A stretch of DNA of 64,000 nucleotides from Lachnospiraceae bacterium (lineage in GTDB: Bacteria; Bacillota_A; Clostridia; Lachnospirales; Lachnospiraceae): the NCBI GenBank assembly GCA_028694115.1, contig JAQUUB010000014.1, positions 1-64,000 on the forward strand, read 5' to 3'. Numbering within the stretch: the first letter of the stretch is position 1; each line of letters begins with the position of its first letter. This document shows positions 46,541-56,160 of the stretch, piece by piece. The notes under the pieces are model-generated. The model had not been told where the DNA came from. It did no database searches and was given only the letters and a program-made list of their open reading frames with translations. Position numbers and translations under genes: made by a program.

Positions 46541-49500
46541 TTACTCTCTATTATCCTCTATAATCTTAAATTTTACCGTTCTCTTCCCTGTATAATTACC
46601 AATTCCCTGTATGACAGCTTTTCCAGTTCCCACTTTTTTATTGTTGGAGTAGGTTACCTTATAGTCCTTATCAATCTCCAGTTTGTCTCCATTATAATGA
46701 ATGATTAGTTCGGGCTTTGCCCCATCTGTTTTGATACTGTCTGAATAGGATACATTCGGACATTCAATTTTTGTCGTAATCTTATTCTTTAAACTCCTTG
46801 GTATGATATAGCAGGTCACTTCTTTTTTGCCTTTATAGTTGCTGTTTTCTAGCGCATTTACGGATAACGTGACCTTCTTTACTTTTAACACTCCTAAGCT
46901 CAAATCCTTGGAGCTGCTAAAGTCTACAGTATAGTCCACACCTTTTTTGAGGTATCTTTTTCCATCTTTAATCGTTAGCTCTAAATCCTCAATGGTTTCC
47001 CGGTGTGCGATTTTTGATAAGGCCTTAACCTTTACTTTGGAAATATCGTTTTGCTTAATAGTAAAGTTTTCACTTTTGCTTCCATAAAAATTGTTTTTAC
47101 CAGAAACAACAATCGTACCAGTTCCCGCATTCACATTATTCTGATAGCTGATTTTATAGTCTTTATTGAGTTTTACTTTCTTTCCATTTGAACCCGTCAC
47201 TGTGATCTTGGGCTTCATTGCTTTCCCAGAATAGGTATATCCCTTCTTAGGTACTTTTACTGTAAGCTCGAAATCTGCCACAGAGGTTGCATCACTATCT
47301 TTTGGAAGGATGGTAAAGGTTTGTGTCTTTTTTATAGTACCCGTATAATTATTCTTTCCAGTTACGGAAACCTTCACTACCGTTTTAGCATCCACGCTTA
47401 CAGGTAACGTTGTCTGTTCCTGATTGTTGATTTGATAAAGGACTTCATAATCATTTTTACTAACCGTATTTACGCCATCCTTTACGACAATTCGTTCACT
47501 CATCTGTGCGGTAAAGTCAGCTCCCGTAGCTTGTACATTTTCGATTGGTTCAATGACTGCACTCTTTATCGACTTAGAAGTGATTGTAAACTTCTGTGTC
47601 ATCGTATTTTTATAATCACCGATTCCAGTTATTAAGATTTTTCCATAATTGAGAACCGTCCCCACATTTGAATTGTTTTCATAAGACAGTGTATAGTCCA
47701 CATTTTCTACAAGCTTCTTTGTTTTTGCTTTGCCCGTTTGTTTTCCGGTATCATCATACTCGGTGTAGGTGAAACGTACCACGGGAACAGGACGGATTTC
47801 AGAGCCGGTATAGACGTAGCTTGTTTTCTTAAGGGTTATGGTTGCATAGCCTTTTTTGTCTGCGTCACCAAATTCTGCTGTTGCGGTATCCTTATCAATG
47901 AGATAATGATCATCTGTGCTATAATTTGCCGATACAGTTACTGGCTTGTTTGGCATGATAAAGGTAGTCTTGTATGCTTTGCTGTCTGCAAAGGTAACAT
48001 CGTCATCGCTCGTCCAATTGGTGAAGGTATGACCTGCGCGGCTATCTGCAGTCACCGTTACAATCTGTCCCTCCCAGTAATTTCCACCTCCAGTTCCATT
48101 TATTACATTCAAAAGATTCGTTGGCTTTGGAACCCATACGGCATAAAACGTTATAGGTTCTACTCCTACAGTGTACTCGGTGATTGGTGTTCCGTTCTGG
48201 CTTATGGACCATCCACCGAAGGTGTAGCCGTATTTTGTGAGATTGCCTGTGTTATCAGAAACCGTCACATTATCACTCACTGAATAGATATGATTATCTA
48301 CAGGAAGTGTTCCACCGTCATTTCCGTTGCCATTATAGGAAACGGTATAGATAATTGGTTTCCATACGGCATAAAACGTCATGGATTCTAATCCTACAGT
48401 GTACTCGATGATTGGTGTTCCGTTCTGGCTTATGGACCATCCACCGAAGGTGTAGCCGTATTTTGTGAGATTGCCTGTGTTATCAGAAACCGTCACATTA
48501 TCACCCATTATATAAAAGGTATTATCTACAGGAAGTGTTCCACCGTCATATCCATTACCATTATAGGATACGGTATAGATAATTGGTATCCATATCGCAT
48601 AGAACGTCACGGGTTCTATTCCTACGGTATAAGAAGTGATCGGTGTTTTATCCTGACTCAAGGACCATCCGCTGAAGGTGTAGCCGATTCTTGTGAGACC
48701 AGTATTGCCCGAAACCGTTACAATATCTCCCGTTGAATAGACTGTAGAATCTACAGGAAGTGTTCCACCGTCATATCCATTACCATTATAGGATACGGTA
48801 TATCCCCAGTCTATGAATAGCTTTTGGGATGCTGTTATGGATGTAGTAAAATCAAATGTGTTGCCATTACTATCTTTACAATTTATAATTATTTTTCCCA
48901 TATGAAAAGGATCTGAATCTGGCTGTTCCGCCTTATCACCTTTCGTTACCCATTGAGGCTTAAGAACAGAATAGGGATCCGTAAGCTTGGTCGTACCATC
49001 ATAAAAGGCAACCTCGTATTCTATCTGTGAGGATGAATTAGTAGGACTGTTAACTCCACTTGCATTAACAGAACCCTTAACAATAGCATCTACCCCTATT
49101 CTTACTAGTGCTGGCTCAACGTTAGTACTGCTATCTTGATATCCGCCGCCATAGACACTTCGTCCTATTTCTCCTCCACTGATTATTACTGTTGTGTTTC
49201 CACTGACGGAACAATACTCTTCTCCACCGCCATAGACATGCCATCCTATTTCTCCTCCACTGATTGTTACCGTTGTGGTTCTATTAACGGAACTATTAAC
49301 ATGTCCGCCGCCAAAGACATTGTTTTCTATTACTCCTCCACTGATTGTTACCGTTGTGTCTCCACTGACGGGACTCCAATTATTTCCACCGCCATAGACA
49401 TAATTTTTTATTTTTCCTCCACTGATTGCTACCGTTGTAGTTCCATCGACGGAACTATAATTATTTCCACCGCCATAGACATGCCATCCTATTTCTCCTC

Positions 49501-50266
49501 CACTGATTGCTACCGTTGTGGTTCCATTGACGGAACTATAATAATATCCGCCGCCATAGACCTTTTCTTCTATTTTTCCTCCCCTGATTGTTACCGTTGT
49601 GTTTCCACTAACAGAACTATAATGATCTCCGCCGCCATAGACATGCCCTCTTATTACTCCTCCCCTGATTGTTACCGTTGTGTTTCCACTGACGCAACTA
49701 TAATCATATCCGCCGCCATAGAGATAAAGTACTGTTCCTCCGAGCATGGTTACGCTTGTAGCACTGACAGAACCTGTTTTACTTCCACCATAAATGCAAT
49801 AACCACTTAAATTATATCCTTGCGTTGTATCTCCCTCGATATCTATCATTTCAATTGGATTATCAAGGTCCCAATCATAATAGATAAGTGCATTTGTAGA
49901 ACCTGGTAAAACAGCGTTGATGGTTATTGCATTTCCATTTGCATAAATATAATGATAATTATTATCAACCGTAATCCCTTCTGGCACTCCCGAGGTTGTC
50001 TGCTCCTCTAAATCATGGGGATCCTTCTCTAAGAATTCTTCCAATTCCTGCGCGGAAACGCTGTCTTCCTTTTGCTCCTTTGTTTCAGGCGTGCTGACTG
50101 TATCTGTCTGAATCGTATCCTCCGACGGAGTAGAATCTGATTCCTCCATGGTCACGGTTCCCTCATTCAGCGTGCTCGCACTGACAGGAATAAACCCACT
50201 AAAGTCTATGATCGATACAATCATTAAAAACACCATTGCAATTGCTACTCTTCTTTTCATTTTCAT
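46541..50266 (-). CDS. Secreted repeat protein B (paralog with expanded repeats)
   Basis: A 1241-residue exported protein with the same architecture as the 43517-46498 product. After the signal peptide and acidic linker it has seven tandem 27-residue glycine-rich repeats (see 49130-49696). Three InlB B-repeats follow (48128-48802) against one in the paralog, then the same Ig-like series to the end. I chose the ATG at 50266, behind GAGGGGAG. The pair almost certainly arose by tandem duplication, followed by repeat-number change. A surface, matrix or adhesion role is inferred from domains only. It is 78 bases downstream of the LuxR-type regulator gene. Confidence 0.85.
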   Translation of the reverse strand: MKMKRRVAIAMVFLMIVSIIDFSGFIPVSASTLNEGTVTMEESDSTPSEDTIQTDTVSTPETKEQKEDSVSAQELEEFLEKDPHDLEEQTTSGVPEGITVDNNYHYIYANGNAITINAVLPGSTNALIYYDWDLDNPIEMIDIEGDTTQGYNLSGYCIYGGSKTGSVSATSVTMLGGTVLYLYGGGYDYSCVSGNTTVTIRGGVIRGHVYGGGDHYSSVSGNTTVTIRGGKIEEKVYGGGYYYSSVNGTTTVAISGGEIGWHVYGGGNNYSSVDGTTTVAISGGKIKNYVYGGGNNWSPVSGDTTVTISGGVIENNVFGGGHVNSSVNRTTTVTISGGEIGWHVYGGGEEYCSVSGNTTVIISGGEIGRSVYGGGYQDSSTNVEPALVRIGVDAIVKGSVNASGVNSPTNSSSQIEYEVAFYDGTTKLTDPYSVLKPQWVTKGDKAEQPDSDPFHMGKIIINCKDSNGNTFDFTTSITASQKLFIDWGYTVSYNGNGYDGGTLPVDSTVYSTGDIVTVSGNTGLTRIGYTFSGWSLSQDKTPITSYTVGIEPVTFYAIWIPIIYTVSYNGNGYDGGTLPVDNTFYIMGDNVTVSDNTGNLTKYGYTFGGWSISQNGTPIIEYTVGLESMTFYAVWKPIIYTVSYNGNGNDGGTLPVDNHIYSVSDNVTVSDNTGNLTKYGYTFGGWSISQNGTPITEYTVGVEPITFYAVWVPKPTNLLNVINGTGGGNYWEGQIVTVTADSRAGHTFTNWTSDDDVTFADSKAYKTTFIMPNKPVTVSANYSTDDHYLIDKDTATAEFGDADKKGYATITLKKTSYVYTGSEIRPVPVVRFTYTEYDDTGKQTGKAKTKKLVENVDYTLSYENNSNVGTVLNYGKILITGIGDYKNTMTQKFTITSKSIKSAVIEPIENVQATGADFTAQMSERIVVKDGVNTVSKNDYEVLYQINNQEQTTLPVSVDAKTVVKVSVTGKNNYTGTIKKTQTFTILPKDSDATSVADFELTVKVPKKGYTYSGKAMKPKITVTGSNGKKVKLNKDYKISYQNNVNAGTGTIVVSGKNNFYGSKSENFTIKQNDISKVKVKALSKIAHRETIEDLELTIKDGKRYLKKGVDYTVDFSSSKDLSLGVLKVKKVTLSVNALENSNYKGKKEVTCYIIPRSLKNKITTKIECPNVSYSDSIKTDGAKPELIIHYNGDKLEIDKDYKVTYSNNKKVGTGKAVIQGIGNYTGKRTVKFKIIEDNRE
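48128..48802 (-). repeat. Three tandem InlB B-type repeats in secreted protein B
   Basis: Three units of 74-76 residues, each from (Y)TVSYNGNG to TFYA(I/V)W, are tandem in the protein and highly similar in DNA. Units 2 and 3 are the most alike. The paralog has one copy. Unequal recombination is the likely source. Confidence 0.85.
49130..49696 (-). repeat. Seven tandem 81-bp repeats in secreted protein B
   Basis: Seven in-frame units of 27 codons share the pattern V-x-G-x-TTV-x-I-x-GG-x-I-x-x-x-V-(Y/F)-GGG. A degenerate eighth unit precedes them. The repetition keeps a 224-codon frame open on the plus strand, which I regard as a shadow. Confidence 0.85.
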
Positions 50267-50344
50267 AACTCCCCTCATTCAACTACTTTTATTTTCTGTG
50301 TTATTTTACTCTGCATTGTTCTGACTTTGTCTCTAAAACTTCTA

Positions 50345-52759
50345 TCAGATAAGCTTTCTCTTCCTTGCCTCTGTTACAGCGGCTGTTTTGCTGTTCACGC
50401 CTAGCTTTTTGAAGTTCTGCTTGTTGTGGTATTTTATATTTTCCATTTTAAGTCCAAGTGTTTCTGCAATCTCTGATGTAGAGAGTCCTTCTGCCTGGAG
50501 CTTTAGGATCTTTAAGGCATTTTCACTAAGAGCAGCCTCCTCTGTAGATGGCTTTAAATATCCTGGATAAGAAAGTGCCATTTTCTCTGTTTCTGCGAGT
50601 AGTGCTTTATAGTATTTGGGATTCTTGCCCTTCCATGTGGTTTCCTTCAGCAAGCGGTATACTGCCGCTCCTTCTCTGGAGATGATTCGGATAAAATGGA
50701 AGCTCTCCGCCTGTGTCAGTGTATTATTTAGATTTTCTTCCCACTTCGCATCTCCCATCCGGTACTGGGTAATAGCGAGCAGTAGATCTGCCTCCATCTC
50801 TATGTAAGTACGTTTCATGACCTTTGTATAATATTTAAGACGCTGTAACAAGCTGACCGCCTTTTCATATTTTCCCGTTAACAGATAAACACGAACCTTG
50901 GTCAGATATCGGAATCGTTCCATAGTGGAAAATTCAATTTCCTCCTCAGGTGCCTGTTCCATCCACTCGATTGCATCTGCCATCTTTCCCTGATAGAGAT
51001 CTACACGAATCTGCAAGGCCGTAAGATTTGGCAGGAGCTTTGCTGCCCCTTCCTTTTCTACCTTCTTTTGGAAATTGATTAACAGTTCTCTTGCATCCTC
51101 TGCATGATCATTTAAGATATGTAGCCAGGTAAGGATTCCAGCTGCTACAAAGCATTGCTCAATTTTGCCTCCTGCCTGTGCCTGCATCATGCCCTTATTG
51201 GCTAGATTTGCAATTTCATAGCTGTCCCCTCCCTTTTCCAGAAAGCTTTCTGCAAGGGCTAGATTTACGAGACCTTTTCCGTATTTTCCAAGGGTGAATT
51301 CGATAATTTTTCCAATGCTGTTTGCAAGCTCCTTATCTCGTTTGCTCCATTCACAGAAATCCTTTCCTCCATTCATCTGAGAAGGAAGGTTGCTGGTTAC
51401 GGAAAATTCCGGCAGGCTGATACTCCGATTCATCAAAAGCGTGCCTGCAGTTTTTAGAATATCTACCAGTGAACTGCTTCCACGGTGCGGAAGAGCAATC
51501 TCCAGATAGACCAGTAACCCTTTTGCCGCTTTTTTTGCACTTCCTCTTAAGGTGCCTTCGAGCGCCTTAAGCTCCTCATACCATCGTTCACTTTCCTCTA
51601 TATCTAACAGCAAGGATTGGAGCATGCTCATGCCTGCCATTAGCTCCATACTTTCCTTAATCTTTTCTTCTGGTAATGTAAGATAATATTTCCGCAGCTC
51701 ATAATAATGTCCACTTGCTGGATTCTTTCTTGCATTCGAAATTAATAGTCCTGCAATCCGCTCCATATCATGGCAAGCCTCATACATCTTAAGTGCTCCA
51801 GGGGTATCTCCTTTTAACTCATAGTAGAGTCCTGCATTATAATAGAGATGCTCCCATCGATCTTTGGGATAGGTTCGAAGGAGCCTTCTCCTCATGGAAC
51901 GTCTCATGCCAAGTCGGATTTCATAAACCGTTTGCTCGATGGAAGCCTCCTTCATCATCAGGAAGTTTCCAAGCTGCTCTGCAATATTGATCATTCTCTC
52001 GACATCATTTCTACCCGTAATCATCTCTGCCAGCTGTTTATCAAATTCCTCCACAATACATACCTGCATTAGGAAGTCCTGTATTTCGACCTCCCATTGA
52101 TCATATACATGGCGATCCAGATAATCCCAAAAGTCATTTCGCATCCGTTCAATATACATAGCATCAAAAGGTCTGCCCGATGCAAGTTCCATTGCCACCA
52201 GTCTTGCCACGACCCCAATCCCTGATGAAATCCCTATTATTTTTTTGAAATCCTCTTCTGTAGGCGTTATCCCCCAAAGCTTTAGATATTCCATCAACTC
52301 TGTTTCAGAAAGTAATAAATCCTCTTCCTCAATGACCGTAAATAATTTCCGGTAATATATCGGCAGCAGCCAGGAGGGCATCCGGCTTCTTCCGGCTAAA
52401 ATCAGCCAGATATCATCCCGCCTGATTAATACCTCTATGTTTTTCACTAACGCTTCTCTTAGCTCATCCGTCCTTAGCTGATGCAGATCATCAATTACTA
52501 CAATGGTCTGTTTTTCACTATATGGAATCTCTAATTCCTTCTCATTCATCTGCTCAGCCGAATAATAGTAATACCGCCGTTTTCCTAAATAATCTTTTAC
52601 GAAGGCTGTTTTTCCACATCCTGAAATGCCATATATATATACCGTCTGTGCTATGACCTGGGCTGCCTTCATTTTTTTATTTGCCGCCTTCGGGCGTATG
52701 TAGAGCTCCTCTTCGCTCTGTAACAAAGACTCTAAATTATTTTCTTTTTTATCTTCCAT
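50345..52759 (-). CDS. LuxR-family regulator with STAND-type ATPase (MalT-like)
   Basis: An 804-residue transcription factor. Walker A GISGCGKT is at 44-51 and Walker B IVVIDD at 86-91, followed by winged-helix and helical-repeat regions (TPR-like, residues ~300-720). The C-terminal LuxR helix-turn-helix has ALKILKLQAEGLSTSEIAETLGL and KYHNKQNFKKLGV (residues ~740-800). MalT-like proteins bind ATP and an inducer before activating nearby operons. I chose the ATG at 52759 because GGGGGAG lies five bases upstream; the 68 upstream codons have no support. It is directly upstream of the two secreted-protein genes, so they are its probable targets. Confidence 0.9.
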   Translation of the reverse strand: MEDKKENNLESLLQSEEELYIRPKAANKKMKAAQVIAQTVYIYGISGCGKTAFVKDYLGKRRYYYYSAEQMNEKELEIPYSEKQTIVVIDDLHQLRTDELREALVKNIEVLIRRDDIWLILAGRSRMPSWLLPIYYRKLFTVIEEEDLLLSETELMEYLKLWGITPTEEDFKKIIGISSGIGVVARLVAMELASGRPFDAMYIERMRNDFWDYLDRHVYDQWEVEIQDFLMQVCIVEEFDKQLAEMITGRNDVERMINIAEQLGNFLMMKEASIEQTVYEIRLGMRRSMRRRLLRTYPKDRWEHLYYNAGLYYELKGDTPGALKMYEACHDMERIAGLLISNARKNPASGHYYELRKYYLTLPEEKIKESMELMAGMSMLQSLLLDIEESERWYEELKALEGTLRGSAKKAAKGLLVYLEIALPHRGSSSLVDILKTAGTLLMNRSISLPEFSVTSNLPSQMNGGKDFCEWSKRDKELANSIGKIIEFTLGKYGKGLVNLALAESFLEKGGDSYEIANLANKGMMQAQAGGKIEQCFVAAGILTWLHILNDHAEDARELLINFQKKVEKEGAAKLLPNLTALQIRVDLYQGKMADAIEWMEQAPEEEIEFSTMERFRYLTKVRVYLLTGKYEKAVSLLQRLKYYTKVMKRTYIEMEADLLLAITQYRMGDAKWEENLNNTLTQAESFHFIRIISREGAAVYRLLKETTWKGKNPKYYKALLAETEKMALSYPGYLKPSTEEAALSENALKILKLQAEGLSTSEIAETLGLKMENIKYHNKQNFKKLGVNSKTAAVTEARKRKLI

Positions 52760-52943
52760 TGATACTCCCCCTAGTTGTTCTAAAGTAAATAAAAAACGTG
52801 CTTCAAATTTCCAATTCATGAAAATTTTACCACACGTTTTTATAAAAAGCCACTCCGCAAAAAGGTAGTTTGGGGGTGTTTTGAGGGTTTTTTCAAAAAA
52901 ACCTAAAAATTCTATTTCTATTCTATTTCTATTGGTAAAAATA

Positions 52944-54455
52944 TTAGTTAACATATTTTTCATAGAATGTCAATGGATCTTCGCTCGTCTTTGTCAGAGT
53001 GATTGTATCCTCATACCCATCCTCATGAATCAATCGATGGTACTGCAGAGTGTCTCCCTCCAATCGGAAGCTGAATTCTGTTACAATTTCATTCTCTCTT
53101 GTCGTAGAATCCTCAATCAGATTATCGTCTGTCAGGGATGCAGTTCTTGGGAAAAAAACGTCATAGCCCATATCTACAACGATATGATACTCACTGGTGC
53201 AATTTTCTGTTGCTGCTGCCTCACTTGCAAAGACAATGGTAAACCCTTCTCCCTGATAAACTCCATCCCAGCGGCTGATATCATTCGTATTGTTATTATT
53301 TTCAGTATCGTTCGATTTCTTCTCATTGGGATTCCCTATCATTTCTTCTAATCCACCCACAACATTCACATATCCATCGTCCCATAAATCCGTTTCTGGT
53401 TCATTGATATCATAGGCTACGTATATTTTTCCCTCTGCTCTATTCTCTTCTACATACTCCCGATCAGCAATTTGTTCAGGCAAATCCTTCTCCTGATAAA
53501 CTCCATTTACCGCAGTAATTGGACTCCATTCATGAATTCCCCCATCATTCATATACCAGACATTATACATCTCACCATGCTGAAATCCGTCCTTGAAAGT
53601 ACCTGTTATGATTGTTTTATCCGATGTTGTGGAATGACTGCCCTTCTCGTAAGGTGTCGGTTCCTTCACAACCATCATGGTCCCTGTTCCGTTCGGAAGA
53701 TCATTTGTCCATTCACCATCATAAAGATTATAAATTTTGCCATCCGTCTGTGCATTCATAAAGCATCCCGTACCAGATCTGATTCCATCCCCCCAGGTTC
53801 CATAATAAAAGTATCCATTGGAATATGCAGCAATGCCTTTCTTGTTTTCTTTTATATCAGCATAGATTGATTGGCCTGGCTTAATCGTCTGAATTAAGGA
53901 TGTATAAGGTTCGGTTTTCATTAGTGCCGCTGCCCCCTCATAATCATCTGCTTCAAGAAAGGGAACAAGCGCAAGTAATAAGTCCTCTGTTTCTCCTTTT
54001 GCTTTTGTTTCCGATTCGGCACCTGCTGTTATATCTGCCGATGTATCAGCTGTTCTCGCTTTTGTACTGCTACCTATTTTTTCTTTTATCAATGGCACGG
54101 ACTTCCAGATACCAAAGCACAATACAGCTATCGCGATCACGCCTCCAATTCCATAAAGTAATTTCGTTGAGAAACTCGAGCGTTTTCCATACCGTTTTCC
54201 TTTTGTGACATCAGTTATGGGCCTCTCCTTATAATTTACTGGTTCAGCTTCTCGTACATTTGTTTGTTCTGCATTTGTTTCAGCAAGGATTGGTTCATTC
54301 GGATATTGATACTGTGAATACTCTCCGGTTTCGGCATTGAACCATGTAATATATTGTATGGATGTTCCGCTTTCATCTGCTCCTATGAGCTTCTGATAAT
54401 ACATTCCACTGTTTTTGTCTCGTGCAAAGCCTTCCGGCGGATAATATTTTTCCAA
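52944..54455 (-). CDS. Single-pass membrane protein with shared N-terminal module and MORN-like repeats
   Basis: The 503-residue protein starts at a TTG with AGGAGG seven bases before it. Residues 1-52 form an aromatic module shared with the 56161-57690 product (31 of 52 positions identical by eye, no gaps; includes TWFNAxTGEYSQY at 37-49). A helix spans the membrane at about 98-118. The extracytoplasmic part has MORN-like motifs (YFYYGTWGDGIRSGTG, YDGEWTNDLPNGTGTM, GTFKDGFQHGEM). A C-terminal domain of about 110 residues starts WDGVYQGEGFTIVF and resembles a small beta-barrel. No catalytic motif is seen. It lies 15 bases after the M48 gene. Confidence 0.75.
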   Translation of the reverse strand: MEKYYPPEGFARDKNSGMYYQKLIGADESGTSIQYITWFNAETGEYSQYQYPNEPILAETNAEQTNVREAEPVNYKERPITDVTKGKRYGKRSSFSTKLLYGIGGVIAIAVLCFGIWKSVPLIKEKIGSSTKARTADTSADITAGAESETKAKGETEDLLLALVPFLEADDYEGAAALMKTEPYTSLIQTIKPGQSIYADIKENKKGIAAYSNGYFYYGTWGDGIRSGTGCFMNAQTDGKIYNLYDGEWTNDLPNGTGTMMVVKEPTPYEKGSHSTTSDKTIITGTFKDGFQHGEMYNVWYMNDGGIHEWSPITAVNGVYQEKDLPEQIADREYVEENRAEGKIYVAYDINEPETDLWDDGYVNVVGGLEEMIGNPNEKKSNDTENNNNTNDISRWDGVYQGEGFTIVFASEAAATENCTSEYHIVVDMGYDVFFPRTASLTDDNLIEDSTTRENEIVTEFSFRLEGDTLQYHRLIHEDGYEDTITLTKTSEDPLTFYEKYVN

Positions 54456-54470
54456 ACGAATGCCTCCTGT

Positions 54471-56123
54471 TTATAATACTGCAAATCTGACCTGCTCAAA
54501 TGTAACGGTTTCTGTAATTTCCTGATCTTCGTCATATTGAATCGTAAAAGAATCCTGATTCCTTTCAAGAATGTGTGCAGGATAATATCCCCCTTCGTTA
54601 TTCCAGTTTCCAAAGCATTGCATTTCCATACATGCTTTATCAACTTTATAAAGTTTCATTACAGGAACCTGTTGTACCACGCCATCGAAAAACATGAAAT
54701 TCACATCCTGAGCGAATATCTCCTTAATTTGTCCATAATAATATAATCCATCGCGAGAATATCTTGCATAGCAGAAATCACCCTGTTTAATTGCTTCTGC
54801 TTCTTCTCTCGCCTTTTTCTCCATTTCTTCCTTTGCCATTCTTTCTGCCGCTTCCCTTGCTTTCTCAGCCGCGATTTCGGATAAGCTCTTTGTTACACGA
54901 CCCGTTGTTGCATGAAATGCTGGCTGTGGTGGTGGCGCCATTTGTCCTGTATGTATTGTCTGCACCGGCGGTGCAGATGGAGGTATCATGGCTTGATTAT
55001 CTAGTTGTGATATTGGTTGTGATATTGGTCGCATCCCTACTGGCATTGGTGGTGGTGGAGGTGGTGCCATCCGTCCATCCCCTGCATAGGTTGGCTGCAT
55101 TTTTACCTCACTCCTCATCTGATATTGATTCTTAGCATCACTTACCTTACTCTTTGCATTTTGCAAAAGCTCACCTCCCTGATTCACTACCTTATTTTTA
55201 AGTCCCATAAACTGTTCACCAAGCTCACTCAGTTCAGCCTGCTCATCAATCTTTAAGGAACCTGGTTTCCACTCCTCAATAGCATCTAGACGATCAGCTG
55301 TATCCGGATGGGAAGCGCCGAGTGCCGCAAATACACTTTTTTCATCTGCACCACCATAATTCTTTTCTAATACATATAAGGCACTATATAGATTTTGTGA
55401 AAAACCACATTCACAGGAAAACGCATCTGCACGATATTCATTCATACGAGAGGATTTCATGTGGAACAGATTTCCAAGTTTTGTCCACAGGCTCATCAGC
55501 CATACGAGCAGCAAGTCAATAAAGAAGCTTGCAAGGATACTTCCAACGGGTCTTTCATCTCCACCGACAAGAATGATAATAAACGAAATAATAATCCTTA
55601 CAAAGAAAAATACTGCGGTCAATAAAAAGTTGCTGACATTGATAACAAGAAGCATATCGGTATCTTTATTGGCAATATGTCCAAATTCATGGCCCAGAAT
55701 ACCTAGAATCTCTTCATCATTTAATTCGCAAAGACCTCTGGTTACGCATACCGTTTTTCTTCCAACTGCAAATGCATTTGGCTGCATACTCTTACTCATG
55801 AACAGTTTCACATGATCTGAAATGGTCGGGTCTAACTGTTTTGCTCTTCTAAAAGCTTCATTGAAGAGTGGTTCTAAACGGTTTTTGTATTTATCCTTCT
55901 TGATCTTCCTGCAACCACACTGCAATCGTAGAATAAATTCTCCTATCGGTGATAATGCAATACTTAGACAGATCAGATACAGAAAAATCGCCATCGGTAT
56001 CATTTCTGGCAGTGCAAATCCTCCCAGCAATGCGATGTACATCACCATATTCATACATAAATAGATAATGGTTCCAATATTATTTTTCTTAAATAATCTT
56101 TTCAAAAAATCAAATATATACAT
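54471..56123 (-). CDS. M48 (HtpX-like) membrane metallopeptidase with proline-rich linker and two Tudor-like repeats
   Basis: The 550-residue protein has two N-terminal helices, an M48 domain with HEFGH (145-149) and third ligand Glu229 (NEYRADAF), and further helices at about 160-187 and 195-213. A cytosolic tail follows: Pro-rich segments (350-400), a charged coiled helix (413-447) and two beta-barrel repeats. The first (448-494) has YARYSRDGLYYYGQI and the second (500-547) has NWNNEGGYYPAHIL; both resemble Tudor/agenet folds. Classic HtpX ends after the peptidase. I chose the ATG at 56123, nine bases behind GGAGG; an ATG two codons upstream is possible. It is flanked by two paralogous membrane proteins. 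Confidence 0.85.
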   Translation of the reverse strand: MYIFDFLKRLFKKNNIGTIIYLCMNMVMYIALLGGFALPEMIPMAIFLYLICLSIALSPIGEFILRLQCGCRKIKKDKYKNRLEPLFNEAFRRAKQLDPTISDHVKLFMSKSMQPNAFAVGRKTVCVTRGLCELNDEEILGILGHEFGHIANKDTDMLLVINVSNFLLTAVFFFVRIIISFIIILVGGDERPVGSILASFFIDLLLVWLMSLWTKLGNLFHMKSSRMNEYRADAFSCECGFSQNLYSALYVLEKNYGGADEKSVFAALGASHPDTADRLDAIEEWKPGSLKIDEQAELSELGEQFMGLKNKVVNQGGELLQNAKSKVSDAKNQYQMRSEVKMQPTYAGDGRMAPPPPPPMPVGMRPISQPISQLDNQAMIPPSAPPVQTIHTGQMAPPPQPAFHATTGRVTKSLSEIAAEKAREAAERMAKEEMEKKAREEAEAIKQGDFCYARYSRDGLYYYGQIKEIFAQDVNFMFFDGVVQQVPVMKLYKVDKACMEMQCFGNWNNEGGYYPAHILERNQDSFTIQYDEDQEITETVTFEQVRFAVL

Positions 56124-56160
56124 TTCCATTCTCCTCCCAACATCATTTATAAAAAGTTTT

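Noticed and set aside
49130..49696. Regular spacing that could suggest a CRISPR array
   Set aside because: The 81-bp units are contiguous, in-frame coding repeats with no unique spacers and no cas genes nearby.
49136..49810. 224-codon plus-strand frame rich in Ser, Tyr and Asp
   Set aside because: It is the antisense of the 81-bp coding repeats, kept open by their periodicity. It has no ribosome site or recognisable domain.
52905..52935. Tandem ATTCTATTTCT-like 11-bp repeat
   Set aside because: Low-complexity AT repeat of two copies. Nothing ties it to a function.
52760..52963. 68-codon N-terminal extension of the LuxR-type regulator
   Set aside because: It has atypical composition and no ribosome site, whereas the ATG at 52759 has GGGGGAG five bases upstream.
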